From: Caulobacteraceae bacterium
GTDB taxonomy: Bacteria; Pseudomonadota; Alphaproteobacteria; Caulobacterales; Caulobacteraceae
DNA length: 6,677 nt
Assembly (NCBI GenBank): GCA_028291305.1
Contig: JAQGII010000452.1
Span: forward strand, 1 to 6,677
Direction: 5' to 3'
Part shown: piece after piece, positions 6,611-6,677 of the stretch
Layout: each line of letters begins with the position of its first letter
Numbering within the stretch: the first letter of the stretch is position 1
The notes under the pieces: model-generated
Told to the model about the DNA's origin: nothing
The model's database searches: none
Seen by the model: only the letters and a program-made list of their open reading frames with translations
Translations under genes and position numbers: made by a program

Positions 6611-6677
6611 TTGTCTTCCGCCATGGGGGTCGGTAGCGGTCGCCGCATAGACACCGCGAATGTCCGGTTTCAGGCGC

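Larger units (their letters stand above)
6470..6677. other. Non-coding stretch after the operon
   Basis: I see no credible gene in these 208 nt. Short open frames on both strands lack recognisable domains, and base composition is less regular by codon position than in the upstream genes. The stretch holds a small hairpin at 6489-6502, a second weak stem at 6519-6536 (CCGTC/GACGG, 8-nt loop) and an 8-bp inverted repeat at 6536-6610. The next gene lies beyond the window. Confidence 0.6.

Noticed and set aside
6466..6654. A 62-codon minus-strand frame in the right-hand intergenic stretch, and a 65-codon plus-strand frame at 6453-6650
   Set aside because: Neither has a recognisable domain or convincing ribosome site, and both overlap the inverted repeats.

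Overview
The window is about 6.7 kb of uniformly GC-rich DNA. Codon use and protein style (Ala/Arg/Gly-rich products, tightly packed overlapping genes) fit an alphaproteobacterium. A Caulobacter/Phenylobacterium-like or sphingomonad-like host is my guess; no 16S rRNA or other taxonomic marker is present. All supported genes are on the + strand. There are no tRNAs, rRNAs, insertion sequences or CRISPR arrays.

Left edge (1-632): the last 27 codons of a probable membrane protein overlap, in a TGATG arrangement, the start of a small lipoprotein c-type cytochrome. That protein has a lipobox near its N-terminus and a CxxCH haem site near its C-terminus, as in the cytochrome c'/c556 type. The two form a small translationally coupled unit with no evident functional link to what follows.

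Centre and right (651-6469): six tightly spaced genes form an organosulfur (sulfonate) uptake and desulfurization operon. They are an SsuD-type FMNH2-dependent alkanesulfonate monooxygenase, an amidohydrolase-fold protein with most metal ligands replaced, an acyl-CoA-dehydrogenase-fold monooxygenase resembling DszC/SfnC, and an ABC importer made of SsuA (periplasmic binding protein), SsuC (permease) and SsuB (ATPase). Gaps are 4-11 nt, and two junctions overlap. The likely scheme is that SsuABC imports a sulfonate or related compound, and the flavin-dependent oxygenases oxidise it to release sulfite for assimilation. No flavin reductase (SsuE-like) lies in the window, so reduced FMN must come from elsewhere.

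Right edge (6470-6677): about 208 nt without a credible gene. It holds a small hairpin just after ssuB and a longer-range 8-bp perfect inverted repeat.

The main point of interest is the insertion of an apparently metal-free amidohydrolase homologue and a DszC-like oxygenase between ssuD and the ssuACB transporter genes. This suggests a substrate or chemistry beyond ordinary alkanesulfonate desulfonation.
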